From: Micrasema longulum
Taxonomy: Eukaryota; Arthropoda; Insecta; Trichoptera; Brachycentridae
Direction of reading: 5' to 3'
Length of the DNA stretch: 64,000 bases
NCBI GenBank assembly: GCA_022494885.1
Contig: JAGVSM010004975.1
Coordinates: 62,001-126,000, forward strand
Shown here in pieces: positions 54,333-64,000 of the stretch. Under the pieces are notes generated by a model. The model searched no databases. It saw only the letters and a list, made by a program, of their open reading frames with translations, and was not told the origin of the DNA. The position numbers were made by a program, and so were the translations under genes. How positions within the stretch are numbered: position 1 is the first letter of the stretch; every line of letters begins with the position of its first letter.

Positions 54333-54601
54333 TTAGCATACAGACCTGGCTTCTTCTGCATTCATACATCTTCTCATGCACGCACGCCGATTATTCCTAC
54401 TCTTGACATGTTCATCTTTAAGTGTTTGATAGTGCCGTGTATTTCTCGGTCTTCTTCGTTTTCTGCATTCATCAACATTCGCATCGTAGATCCTTTTAGC
54501 AGTTCTTTCGCTGTCCATTCGCTCTACATGTCCAAACAATGTCCAGATAATGCATGTCTCAACCTCACATAGCTCACGGATCTTGACATTATTTGTGCAC
54601 C
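54333..54601 (-). mobile_element. RTE-like LINE, 3' portion of a split copy
   Basis: NNVKIRELCEVETCIIWTLF leads into GHVERMDSERTAKRIYD, homologous to TNDEIRRECNAE...GHVKRMDDERMVKPVY at 44.4 kb. Its 5' portion is at 57036-57195. Confidence 0.75.
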
Positions 54602-57035
54602 TATTATTTATTTATTTATTTATTTTATTTTATTTGGGATTTTTACAGCTATTACATAAACAAAATAATTAGAAAAATCTTAACAATACTAAAGCCAATT
54701 AAAAAAATCCACTGTAAATATAATGACACATAATATATAAGAAAAGAAGTTTAGTAATTGTATTTGTGTGACGTTTGTATTCATGTGTATGTGAATGTGT
54801 GTATGTGTGAATGAATGAGGGAGAGGATACATGTGCGTGTGGGAATGAATGAGGGAGAGGGTGCGTGTGTATCGGTGCCGAAGTATGAAAATAATATATT
54901 TGCTTAAAACTTGTAAATTGTATTAAAAATGGTACAATAAAGAGCTTAGTAAAAAGTTAGAAACCTTTTTGTTAAAATTCAAATGACGAAATGATATAAA
55001 ATGTTTTTTTTTTTTTAAGTATGTTAAATTTCAAAACCGTATTCTGAAAAAAAAAAGCATTTTATTTTTTAAATTTAACTAATACACATCGAATGAATAA
55101 TGTGCGACGAGTCCTATACAATACAGTAGGTAACCACAAAATGCAGTAAATACGAAATAATGACAACAATAAAATAAGGTTTGACAATAGGCGAACGTTG
55201 ATTCAAAACGAACACACAAATGCATATTATATGCACCTACATAATATATAAATAAGAATAACATATAAGTTTAATAGAAATGATTCGGATTATAAAAATC
55301 AGGTGTCACAAACAGTTGGCCCGCAGTACGGGGATACATAATTAAATTAAAAGATCTTCTCACTATAAAACTTACATATGTTCAGGGATAGAGAGCAACG
55401 GAGAGGAGGATGCGGACAAAGACAATTTATTACCTATGGCAGTTTTGATAAATTTAATATTTTTGGTAAATATATCTATTTCGTTAAATTTCCTGTTATA
55501 CGTATCCATAATACGGTTAATCGTAGCGTTTTTTGACGAATTTGTTCTGCATTTAGGTATGTGGAAAAGTTGTGTATAACGCATTTGTCTCTGTGGTACC
55601 TTAAGATGAATGCGGGTAACCAATTCGGGGGAATCTATTTTATCAGATATTATGTTGGTGAGTAACACTATATCAGCCGTGGTTCGTCTATCAGCGAGAG
55701 TTTGAAGATTATGAAAAACGCACGCTTGGCGATAATCTGGAAAATTGAGATGTAGTCTACGGTTTAAGTTTTTTATAAACATTTTTTGAATTCTTTCAAT
55801 TTTGCAGGAATGAATTTTATAATAAGGAGACCAGACAGGTGAAGAAAATTCTAGTAAACTACGAACATAAGAAAAATATATTTTTTTAAGAGTATCGGTA
55901 TTTTGAAATGGTTTGCCTGTGCGTAGTATAAATCCTAGTGTTCTAAAAGATTTTTCAGTGATACTATCGATGTGACGATTAAAAGTTAATTTTTCATCTA
56001 AGAGGATACCTAAATCACGGACTGTTTCGACAGATTTAATATTCGTATTATTTAATTTGTAATTAAAATCGATGGCACGGGTCTTTCTTTTGAATGTTAT
56101 TTTTAGGCATTTTTCAGGGTTAAGCGATAGTTTATTATTTTTACAATAAACCGACAGTCTAGTGAGGTCCTCCTGCATTTTATGACAGTCATTAGTATTT
56201 TCAATATTTAAGTATACCTTCATGTCGTCTGCATACATAATGTATTTAGAGTTATTAAAACAATCGCCTATATCATGAACATATACATTGAATAATAGGG
56301 GTCCTAAGTGGCTACCTTGAGGGACACCAGATGGAAGCAAGGAAAAGTCAGAAGAGTGCCCGCCAACGACGACTGCCTGACTCCTTTTACTGATGTAAGA
56401 ACCAAGCCAACATAAGAGATCTCTATTAATTCCGATTGCTATTAACTTTTTTAAGAGGATTGAATGATCAACACGATCAAACGCCTTTGAATAATCAGTC
56501 TAAATAACGTCAGATTGTAATCCCTTGGCCATATACTCAGCAATATCGGTTGTGAAGAGCGTTAAATTAGAAACTACTGATCGTTTCCGCATAAAACCGT
56601 GCTGTTCATTTGGAATGTGTAAAGCAACTTCAGATAAAAGGTGATTATAAACTAACATTTCAAACATTTTGCCAAACACTGGTAAGATTGAGACCGGTCG
56701 ATAATTCTCAACTTTATTTTTGAGGCCACTTTTATGAATGGGAATAATAAGTGCTCTTTTCCAGTGACTTGGAAAGACTCCATCTTTTAATGAGCGATTG
56801 AATATAATTGTTAGAGGTTTGGCGAGTTGATTTGCACATTTGATTGCGAATAATGGAGGAATGTCATCGCTTCCAGCACCTTTGCTAGAATCTAATTTAG
56901 TAAGAATTTTACGGACATCGTCGTAAGAAAAGTTAATTGAAGATGTAGCAACATTGCGTGTGCTTTGATGGAGTGGGGAGGTTATGCAGGCTTCATCGAT
57001 CAAATTGCTTTGAGTATAGACCGAATTAAAATAAT
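54602..57035 (-). mobile_element. Jockey-like LINE, 5'-truncated, inserted into the RTE-like LINE
   Basis: About 2.4 kb. The ORF starts inside the RT domain and closes at 55372; the 3' UTR and an (AAATA)n tail reach 54602. It separates the two halves of the RTE-like copy. Confidence 0.88.
55372..57035 (-). pseudogene. Non-LTR reverse transcriptase with a single nonsense codon
   Basis: Reads KLDSSKGAGSDDIPPLFAIK, ENYRPVSILPVFGKMFE and EQHGFMRKRSVVSN. A TAG at 56502-56500 falls within SDVI*TDYSKAFDRVDH, just before the motif-A Asp; the frame then continues unbroken through LPSGVPQGSHLGPLLFN and the catalytic YADD to the stop at 55372. C-terminal blocks include RDLGILLDEKLTFN and ARIQKMF-like IERIQKMFIKN. 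The endonuclease and 5' end are missing. First codons near 57090-57040 belong to the host RTE-like sequence, so no true start exists. With one stop in about 550 codons, the copy is young. Confidence 0.92.
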
Positions 57036-57195
57036 TAATTATACATCGTTTTACCACACATTCGCATGAGAGATCGCATTTCGACAGCATTCAACCTATT
57101 TTTATAATTGTTTTTACAATTCCATACTTCGCTACCATATATTAGGGTTGGCACTATAACTCCATTGTGAACTGCTAGATTTGCCAATATTTAAT
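57036..57195 (-). mobile_element. RTE-like LINE, 5' portion of the split copy
   Basis: LAVHNGVIVPTLIYGSEVW, then NAVEMRSLMRMCGKTMYN, where homology to the copy at 44.5 kb breaks off into the inserted Jockey-like LINE. Confidence 0.75.
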
Positions 57196-57439
57196 AAAAT
57201 ACTCGGTCAAAACCGAATCAGTTTGTTTATAAATATAAGTGCCTGATTTTTCTTTGAAGACGAGTACTACAAGGCAATTCGAGGGGCACTTTTATTCATT
57301 AGAATAATCTTGAAGCGTCTTTTAAGAAATGTCAAAGAAGAAAGGGGTAGTTTTTTGTTTGAACATATTTACGACCTCCGACTTACCCATCTGGACCATT
57401 ATTTCAATTATTAAAGGTACTTGACATCCGTCAATTTCA

Positions 57440-58145
57440 TATCAAGAAAGTATTGACAATTTTCTGGTCAGGCGACTACGGAAGGAGGTCCCAACAGAAT
57501 GCCCGCACGAGGTTTTTGCGTAACCTAAACTACTTAATACCGAGAACAGGTACGATGTTTGCTCGGAGACACTTTTCATATATAGCTCCGAGAGCGTTCA
57601 ACGTCTTGGATGAACATATTAAGTTCTCCAAAACAACGTCTATTTTTAAGATGAATATCTATAATTTGATTTTGTTGAGGGGTAGAGACCACTGTATACA
57701 ATTGCTTTGGGAATAAATATATAATATCGATGCTATTTTTATTATTATCCAAATACGTATACATGATATATATAAGATAGACACATGCTTTAAAAAAATA
57801 TAAATATTAATTAAAATTAAAAATAAATGGAAACTGCAAATAAATAATATTTTCGTAATTTCAGCATATGTTAATTTGGTTTTTCTTTTATTTTTCTTTT
57901 CTCTTTCTTTTCATGGTTATGTCATACTATATATATGTGCTATAAACTATTTAATAATCAAAAAAGGAATGGCCCACGCTCAGACGCTGTAGTCTTTGTG
58001 GGCATTTTTTCCAATTCAGGTTATAGCTTAATTTTAAGATGTATTGTTCCAAAGTGTATTTTTGTAATTATATTTCAATGTAAATAATATATGTATGGAA
58101 AAATAAACATATAAAAAAGTAAAAAATGTATATCATCTTTGAATA
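57440..58145 (+). mobile_element. LINE C-terminal fragment with open end
   Basis: LNYLIPRTGTMFARRHFSYI and APRAFNVLDEHIKFSKTTSI, then FKMNIYNLILLRGRDH, closing at TAA 57714-57716. 3' UTR runs to an A-rich tail near 58125. Confidence 0.75.
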
Positions 58146-58892
58146 AACTTAATAGTGATGCATAATTATTTGTAGATATATATATTTTAACTTTATTATT
58201 ATGATTTTTAAATAACATATTCTACCATATTTGTAGATGTGATACTGTTATTACTTTATTTTATTATTTTCAATTTATTTTTAATAATAATTAATTACAG
58301 AATTGAATTCAAATTACTTTATTAATTATTAATAACAATTGCCATGTATTATTATATAACATTTCTGCATTCCATTTTTCGATATGTATAAATTTTTATT
58401 ATTTATGTTTTTCAATTATTATTATGTTTATTGTTTAATATGTTAATAAGTGTTTTTGTTTTATAAATAGAAGAGTCTCGACTTAACACGGAATTTTCGA
58501 ACAAGTCAGATAAAAAAAATATAATTGTGCTATATGATAAAATTGTGTATTTTGTGCATTCAATAAAAAAAATATATATTTAAAAAATCCTAACGATAAT
58601 TAGTGTCATTATATGTTTATACGTAACCGATATTAGTGATAAATAGTATAATCTGAACAATTGTTAGAATAAATACATAATATTATGTAGATGCGAGTTA
58701 TGTGACATTCTCATGTCATCTAAATTTTCCTACAATACTATTTTGTTAGAATTCGAAACTAAAACAACACATATGTACATGGGACATACCAAATTTCCTT
58801 TAGTGTTTGGTCAGTTACATATTTATGTAACGTTATTTATTTCTTTAAACATATAAACATTCGTCACAAAAGTTACCGAATCATATTATATA

Positions 58893-59196
58893 CAGTAGAA
58901 CTTTGTTTATCCGAACTTCTGTCATCCTGATTGACAAATATCCAGATCGTCAACATGAAATAAAATCTCGAAATAAATACATCCCGGCTCGTAAACGATT
59001 TTCTTCGTCAAAGTCGTTAACTTTTCTGGACTTCCAATTCGCTGTGTTGTTTCAAAATCAATTAGTGATCTTAGAGTAAATTTCGCGTTGTCTTTCGAAA
59101 CTTTACTTCAATTTAATGGTTAATTCAACTATCCGGATTTGTACATATCCGGATAACGTCTGGCACTCATTAATTAGGATACTTGGAGTTTTACTG
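58893..59196. mobile_element. 304-bp MITE, pogo-like
   Basis: Ends CAGTAGAACTTTG and inverted CAGTAAAACTCC, with subterminal TTATCCGAAC / TTATCCGGATATG words. TA at left only. Imperfect, so older. Confidence 0.5.
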
Positions 59197-59894
59197 AATC
59201 ATTTTGGTTTCGAGAGAGTTCTAAAAGCAAAAACAATTACAAAAGAAAAGGTCAAGTCTCTGTTTTTCTATAAAATCGAAATGTAAGACCTCTTTAAGGA
59301 ATAAAATATACGCGAGTCAGAAGAAAGCAATTTTCAAGGGAATAATAATGCTGGAATCCTAAAGGGCTTGTCAAGCGTTATATTACGTATTTCTACACGT
59401 GAAGAGGGATCGAGTGGGCTGAGGAATATATATCATATATTTGAATGTGAATTAAATAAGCTATCTATGGGAAAATTATTCGTATTACTGTTTCAAATGT
59501 TATACATTTACAGAGGGAATACTTGACACAAAAAATATTCAGGGAAGTATTAAACCGAGTTTGAAAAAAAAAAAATTAAAAACAGTTTTAATAAAAAACT
59601 TCTTTATTTCTAATGAATTATAGCAACTTTTTAAAATGAGTAATAAAAGAATCTTATTTTATCGTATATGTAGTCAAATTAGTTATTTATTTTCTTTTAA
59701 AATAATTTTTAATGGATTAAACGAGGGTAAAACAAAAGATTCGAGCACCCCATTTTAACATATTTTATATATCTAAGTATCTTAAAAACAAAATATTTTA
59801 TTATTTATATTTTTGTAATTATCATCCATTTAAATATTTTGGTAAATTATAAGAGCGCTAATATTTCATTTAAAAAAAACACACAAAACTGGAA

Positions 59895-60345
59895 TCTGGA
59901 ACACGAATTGAACGTAGTTATGCAGAAAGCAGCCAGTCCACGATTTCGGGAAAATGAGATATTGATGTTATCGGGTGCAGTAAGGTCGATTCTATGTTTT
60001 GCTAAAACAGCCAGACCGCTCTCATATAAAAAACTGTATTAATCACCTCCGGAAAAAGGTGTCGATCACAAAAACTGCATTTCTCAATTTGCAGAAAACA
60101 CCCACAAAACTAGAAAAATCTTATGGTACTTTAAAAATCTTTTAAACTGGTCGAATACTCAATAAAATTATTGTTTGTAATATATAAAAAAAAAACTTAT
60201 GTATTCATTGTTTATCGTTTGTTAAAGTCAAAAACATCCATACTATTGTGTAGATTTTATAATTCACTCTTTTCACAAAATGGCTATTATTTCAGTTTCA
60301 CTTTTCTGTGGCTGGCTGCTTTCTGTATAACTACGTTTAATTGTA
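59895..60345. repeat. Inverted pair, ~60-bp imperfect arms
   Basis: ACGTAGTTATGCAGAAAGCA at 59911 pairs with a reverse-complement arm at about 60309-60335; similarity extends on both sides. The ~370-bp spacer is noncoding. Possibly a nonautonomous element without recognisable ends. Confidence 0.55.
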
Positions 60346-61526
60346 CGACGCTGAAAGTAAAAAGCTATATCCACCAAGCGACACAGTCACTTGTACCGCG
60401 AAATAAATCATATAAAGACTATACCCCCAAAATCACTCGCAAACGAGTGGAGGCGTATAAAAAAAAAAAAAAAAAGGCTATACCCGTGACATAATATTTA
60501 CTAACAATAATTTACTGAAACCAAATTTAAAAAAATTAAAAAATTAAAAGGTAAGTAGTTTAATAGTAAGTGAATAAATAAAATATTATTTCAATCGAAT
60601 GTGAAAATATAAAAGCCAGAAGGAAAACATTTCCTTGATATTAAAGGGATCAGATAACTTTCAAGTGGGATTGATTTATTGGTAAATCGTGCGACAGGGG
60701 AATATTCTGAAAGGGTGTTACAAAACACAGATAATATTTTCCAAAGAAGCTTTTAACGTGTATTTTCCCCACGGATAAGAAACACTCGTTGTCGAGAGGA
60801 ACTTATAAACGATGACCGAAGAAATAATATTGTTCGACGAGGAAGAAAATTGTAAAGGTAAATAATTACGACTGAGGCGCTAATTGTAGCTAATATATTA
60901 TTTTTACGAATTGAAATATTTCCCCAGACAGCTGAAAGCCGAATGTTGCGAGAAACTTATGAAAGAAACGCACAAAAGCAGCCGTCCGTTTGCGAAAGTC
61001 TTCTTTCATCGTGGAAGTCGGTTGATTGGATTGGAGGAAAGTTATTTTTCAAAGGGCATAAAGGATATTGTTACGGAACTCCACAGGGAATAAAACATTC
61101 AAGAAATAAATATTCTGCACGGATCTCGGAAAATATCGAAATGATAATGATCAAAAATATCTGCGCGTTAGTGAGAGAAAAATAATTCACATTAGTACAA
61201 AATGGAGAGCTCAGAATAAGCGCGCAAACATTTTCTCGTTAGGGTGATGGATTAAAAGTCACGTAAGGTAAATAAGATATATTAGGCGAAAGAGAATGTA
61301 AAGTCAAACGAACATTTTTCTTTGGAGTTTAGATTTACTAATAAAAAGGGGTATTCTATTGAAAAAAAAAATTAAAATAAAAAAAAACGTGACAAAAGTC
61401 TCAGCTAAAGTGGTGGTGAAAACAGTTGAAAAAAAACTTTGAAAGTGTTTAAATTACTAAAGCTAGGTCCCAATAAGCCAAAAAAAATTATGTGTTAAAA
61501 TTAATTTAATAACAAAAGTAGTTTTC

Positions 61527-62745
61527 AATGAAGAACTTCAGTCCTACGGAAAATTGTATCCAAAAAATGTTTTCTTACGCGCGGTAAAAATTAGAGCATT
61601 AAATTATAGGGCAGTTTCTTTATAATTTACGAAAAAATTATTTAAAAATATTTTAATAAAAACGAACTACTTTGAACGACGTCACTAGTTCGTATGAATC
61701 AACTAACGATAAGATAAAGCCAGCTTTCATTGGAGACATCCATCGGTACAGTACTCGATCAAAAAACAATATATATATTGGATCTGTGAAGTCTACGAAG
61801 TTTGGTACTAGATCTTTACAATACATAGGTTTCAAGGAATTTAATAAATTGCCACAAAAATTTAAAGTACCTATTTCAAAATATAGAAACAGGACGTGCG
61901 AATTGAAGAATTATTTTTTTCCAGAAGTACTTTGAATAAATAATGTTAGTTTATAGAGAATGCGCATCTTGAACATATACCTTTTAATATTTCACCGTTT
62001 TTGCTTGTATATGTAATTTTTAATACTATTTAAATGTTATTTGTGTTTTTTTCTTTTTATATACTTTTTTTGGCTTGTATACATAATTTCAATTTTTTCA
62101 ACGTTTTTGATAAAAAAAATTAACCTGTATTGGGTGTGCGCATATTTTGTTAATTAAAAAAAAGATTTTATTTTGTACTAGTTCAGTATGTATATATACA
62201 TCCATGTAATTTTTAAACTTTTTCAATTTTCTTTCCCAGATTGCATAATGTAAACATTATTTTGAATTTATTTCCATGCCTAGTATTCTGTTTATTCTGT
62301 TATTTTCAAGTATTTTTCATACCCTTTTTAATTTGTAGTATATCATAATTTTAATTTTTCTGCTTTTGTTAAATAATATTATAGTTTAAAATTTAAAAAC
62401 GTCTCTAAAAAAATTATTATCTGTATGTCCCTAAATGAGTTTTTTTAAAAAAAACTCCTTGGGAATATTGTATATAATTATGTATAATATGTTTTCAATA
62501 TAATAAAAAAATAAAAAATAAAAAAATAAAAAAATAAAGATAGCCGTGGAAGATTTCCGGTTTACTTGCCGTCAACGGACCAATCGACAGAACTGATCGA
62601 GAAGCGGAAGAGAATTTGAGAGTCACACGCGGAGTAATTTTAGAAATACAAAACTTTAAAAAATCCTAGCGCTGATGTCTTAAATGATTTTAAATATCTT
62701 GTTTAATAATCTATTAACTAATATATTAAAAAAAAAAAACAAATT
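61527..62745 (+). mobile_element. M3 element copy split by a LINE
   Basis: GAACTTCAGTCCTACGG to GACGTCACTAGTTCGTATGA, then LINE sequence. M3 resumes at 62548 with GCCGTGG...GGTTTACTTGCCGT and TACAAAACTTTAAAAAATCC. Confidence 0.7.
61705..62545 (+). mobile_element. LINE 3' fragment nested in M3
   Basis: IHRYSTRSKNNIYIGSVKST and LQYIGFKEFNKLPQKFKV, closing at TGA 61933. Long UTR to a (AAAAAAT)n tail. AAGATA at both junctions is a possible target duplication. Confidence 0.75.
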
Positions 62746-62759
62746 TATTCGCTCACGCT

Positions 62760-63780
62760 TTAGGTATGTTTTTTTGGCATAGGTACTTAAATGAAGCATT
62801 TTCGATAAACAATTAATATTCCCGTTTTCTCCAGTTATATACTATTTTTTTGGTTTTAGGATATTAAAGGTATTGGTTATTATTTTTCAATTTATTTTTT
62901 GATAAAAAATAATTATTTTAGGATAGGTTACGTGGGTAAACCGGAATGAAACAAAGAAACATGAAGAATTTGTAATTTAATAAGTAACATTTTACTGAAG
63001 CCTGTAGTTACTGTCAAGTCAAAAATAAAAGGTTTCCTTAAATTCCTTCACCAATTCGACTCAAGCTCGAGTGATCTTTATTTCAATTTGACTTACTTTT
63101 ATTATTATAAATAAAATATTACCAAAGTAGAAGCGTTTCCAGAACAATAGAAAATATGCCACGGAATCGAAAATGTAATATGTTTTGTTTTGAGAAAAAG
63201 TCGCACCACAAAAACCCGACAAACGCGGGAATCACGAATATGTGGAAAAATGGAGAAACTAACAAAAAATATCGTGTTATAAAGCTGCTGATGCGAAAAC
63301 AAAAAAAACAAGTTAAGACGAATTTACATTTCGCTGTGCGTATTCTATTTACATTATTACGAAATGCGAGATCAGTTTGTATGTATTATGTTTATAAATG
63401 GCATAATTTTCCAAAAGGAAAATTAGCATAGACAATGGATGAAAATATTATTATGATTTAGTCATGACACGGGCAACTCGAACGAATGAAAATGTTCGCT
63501 ATCGTAAGAATAACATTTGAACGTGAAAGACGAAGACGAACGCGGTTTGCTGCATGCTACGACTTTATTCTTATTAATTCTACTTTCATTACAAGAGTGT
63601 ATGGTGTAATAGTTTTAGTTTGATAATGTCCTAACAAGACGAAACCCGTCACATTATACACTATTGTACGTCAAAAAGATAAAAGTAGAATTCAATCCAA
63701 TAAAAGTATTTTATTTTGGATCTTACCAAATTTTAATTTGGAATTCTACCAATTATCAGCATTCACAATAAATTTTATTT
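62760..63780. other. Unassigned AT-rich sequence
   Basis: Overlapping open frames at 63105-63431 show no recognisable domain. Confidence 0.3.
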
Positions 63781-63784
63781 AACT

Positions 63785-64000
63785 TTTTGTACAATATTAT
63801 TATTGATTTTATTTAACTTTATGTTCAAAATATTTATTGTACATTAGCGAGCTTATTGCCAAATAGAAATTTCTTCCAACCAACCAATGAATTGAAAGTT
63901 TTTTTAAGTCAAGTTACAGAACATATTTAACAGAAAAAAAGCTAAGGATATGTATATAAAAATAGAAATAAATGTATTTATGAAAAATTATCGTAAATCA
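63785..64000 (-). mobile_element. LINE family D 3' end, runs off the window
   Basis: Matches 28855-29060 (shared GTACATT.GCG.GCTTATTG and TTCCAACCAACCAAT, then AAATAGAAATAAA). On the minus strand it is the 3' UTR of family D. Confidence 0.7.

Noticed and set aside
1..64000. LTR retrotransposon or viral-like gag-pol genes
   Set aside because: I saw no protease, integrase or paired LTRs; the reverse transcriptase hits are non-LTR or Penelope type.

Overview
The window is eukaryotic, AT-rich, and almost certainly from an insect or other arthropod genome. Three things point there: one protein-coding gene split by spliceosomal introns, debris of many arthropod-type retroelements (Jockey/CR1-like, RTE-like, R1/LOA-like and Penelope-like), and a Tc1-type transposon with several families of small inverted-repeat elements. 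I cannot fix the order; repeat content of this kind occurs in Lepidoptera, Hemiptera and other groups. There are no prokaryotic operons, CRISPR arrays, rRNA genes or convincing tRNA genes.

The only host gene I can support is an oxysterol-binding-protein-related protein (short ORP, ORP2/ORP1 type) on the minus strand. Eight coding exons join in perfect phase from an ATG at 37812 to a stop at 2526-2528, giving 478 residues, close to the usual ~480 of short ORPs. Seven exons lie within 2526-8027. The first (17 codons plus two bases) lies alone at 37760-37812, so intron 1 is about 29.7 kb. The EQVSHHPP signature is in exon 3.

Intron 1 and the 26 kb upstream of the gene are a graveyard of nested mobile DNA. 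Main items: a Penelope-like fragment flanked by inverted repeats with a hammerhead-like core (6.5-7.2 kb); a 746-bp inverted-repeat element with perfect 8-bp target duplications (16.4 kb) and a second copy (48.8 kb) that itself carries a 233-bp foldback MITE; a ~1-kb inverted-repeat family in opposite orientation at 15 and 53 kb; three 119-120-bp tandem repeats (18.4 kb); a 1.7-kb Tc1 element with an internal 72-bp intron, inserted into a LINE (29.3-31.0 kb); RTE remnants beside exon 1 (36.5-37.5 kb); and a 2.4-kb Jockey-like LINE inserted in an older RTE-like LINE (54.6-57.0 kb).

I found no new multi-gene system. The best leads are the Tc1 intron that restores DD34E spacing, the inverted-repeat families with diagnosable target duplications, the circularly permuted ~387-bp repeat family, and a 29-bp perfect hairpin at 36.8 kb. 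The repeat families are defined only by copies inside this window; whether they are already catalogued needs a repeat-library search.
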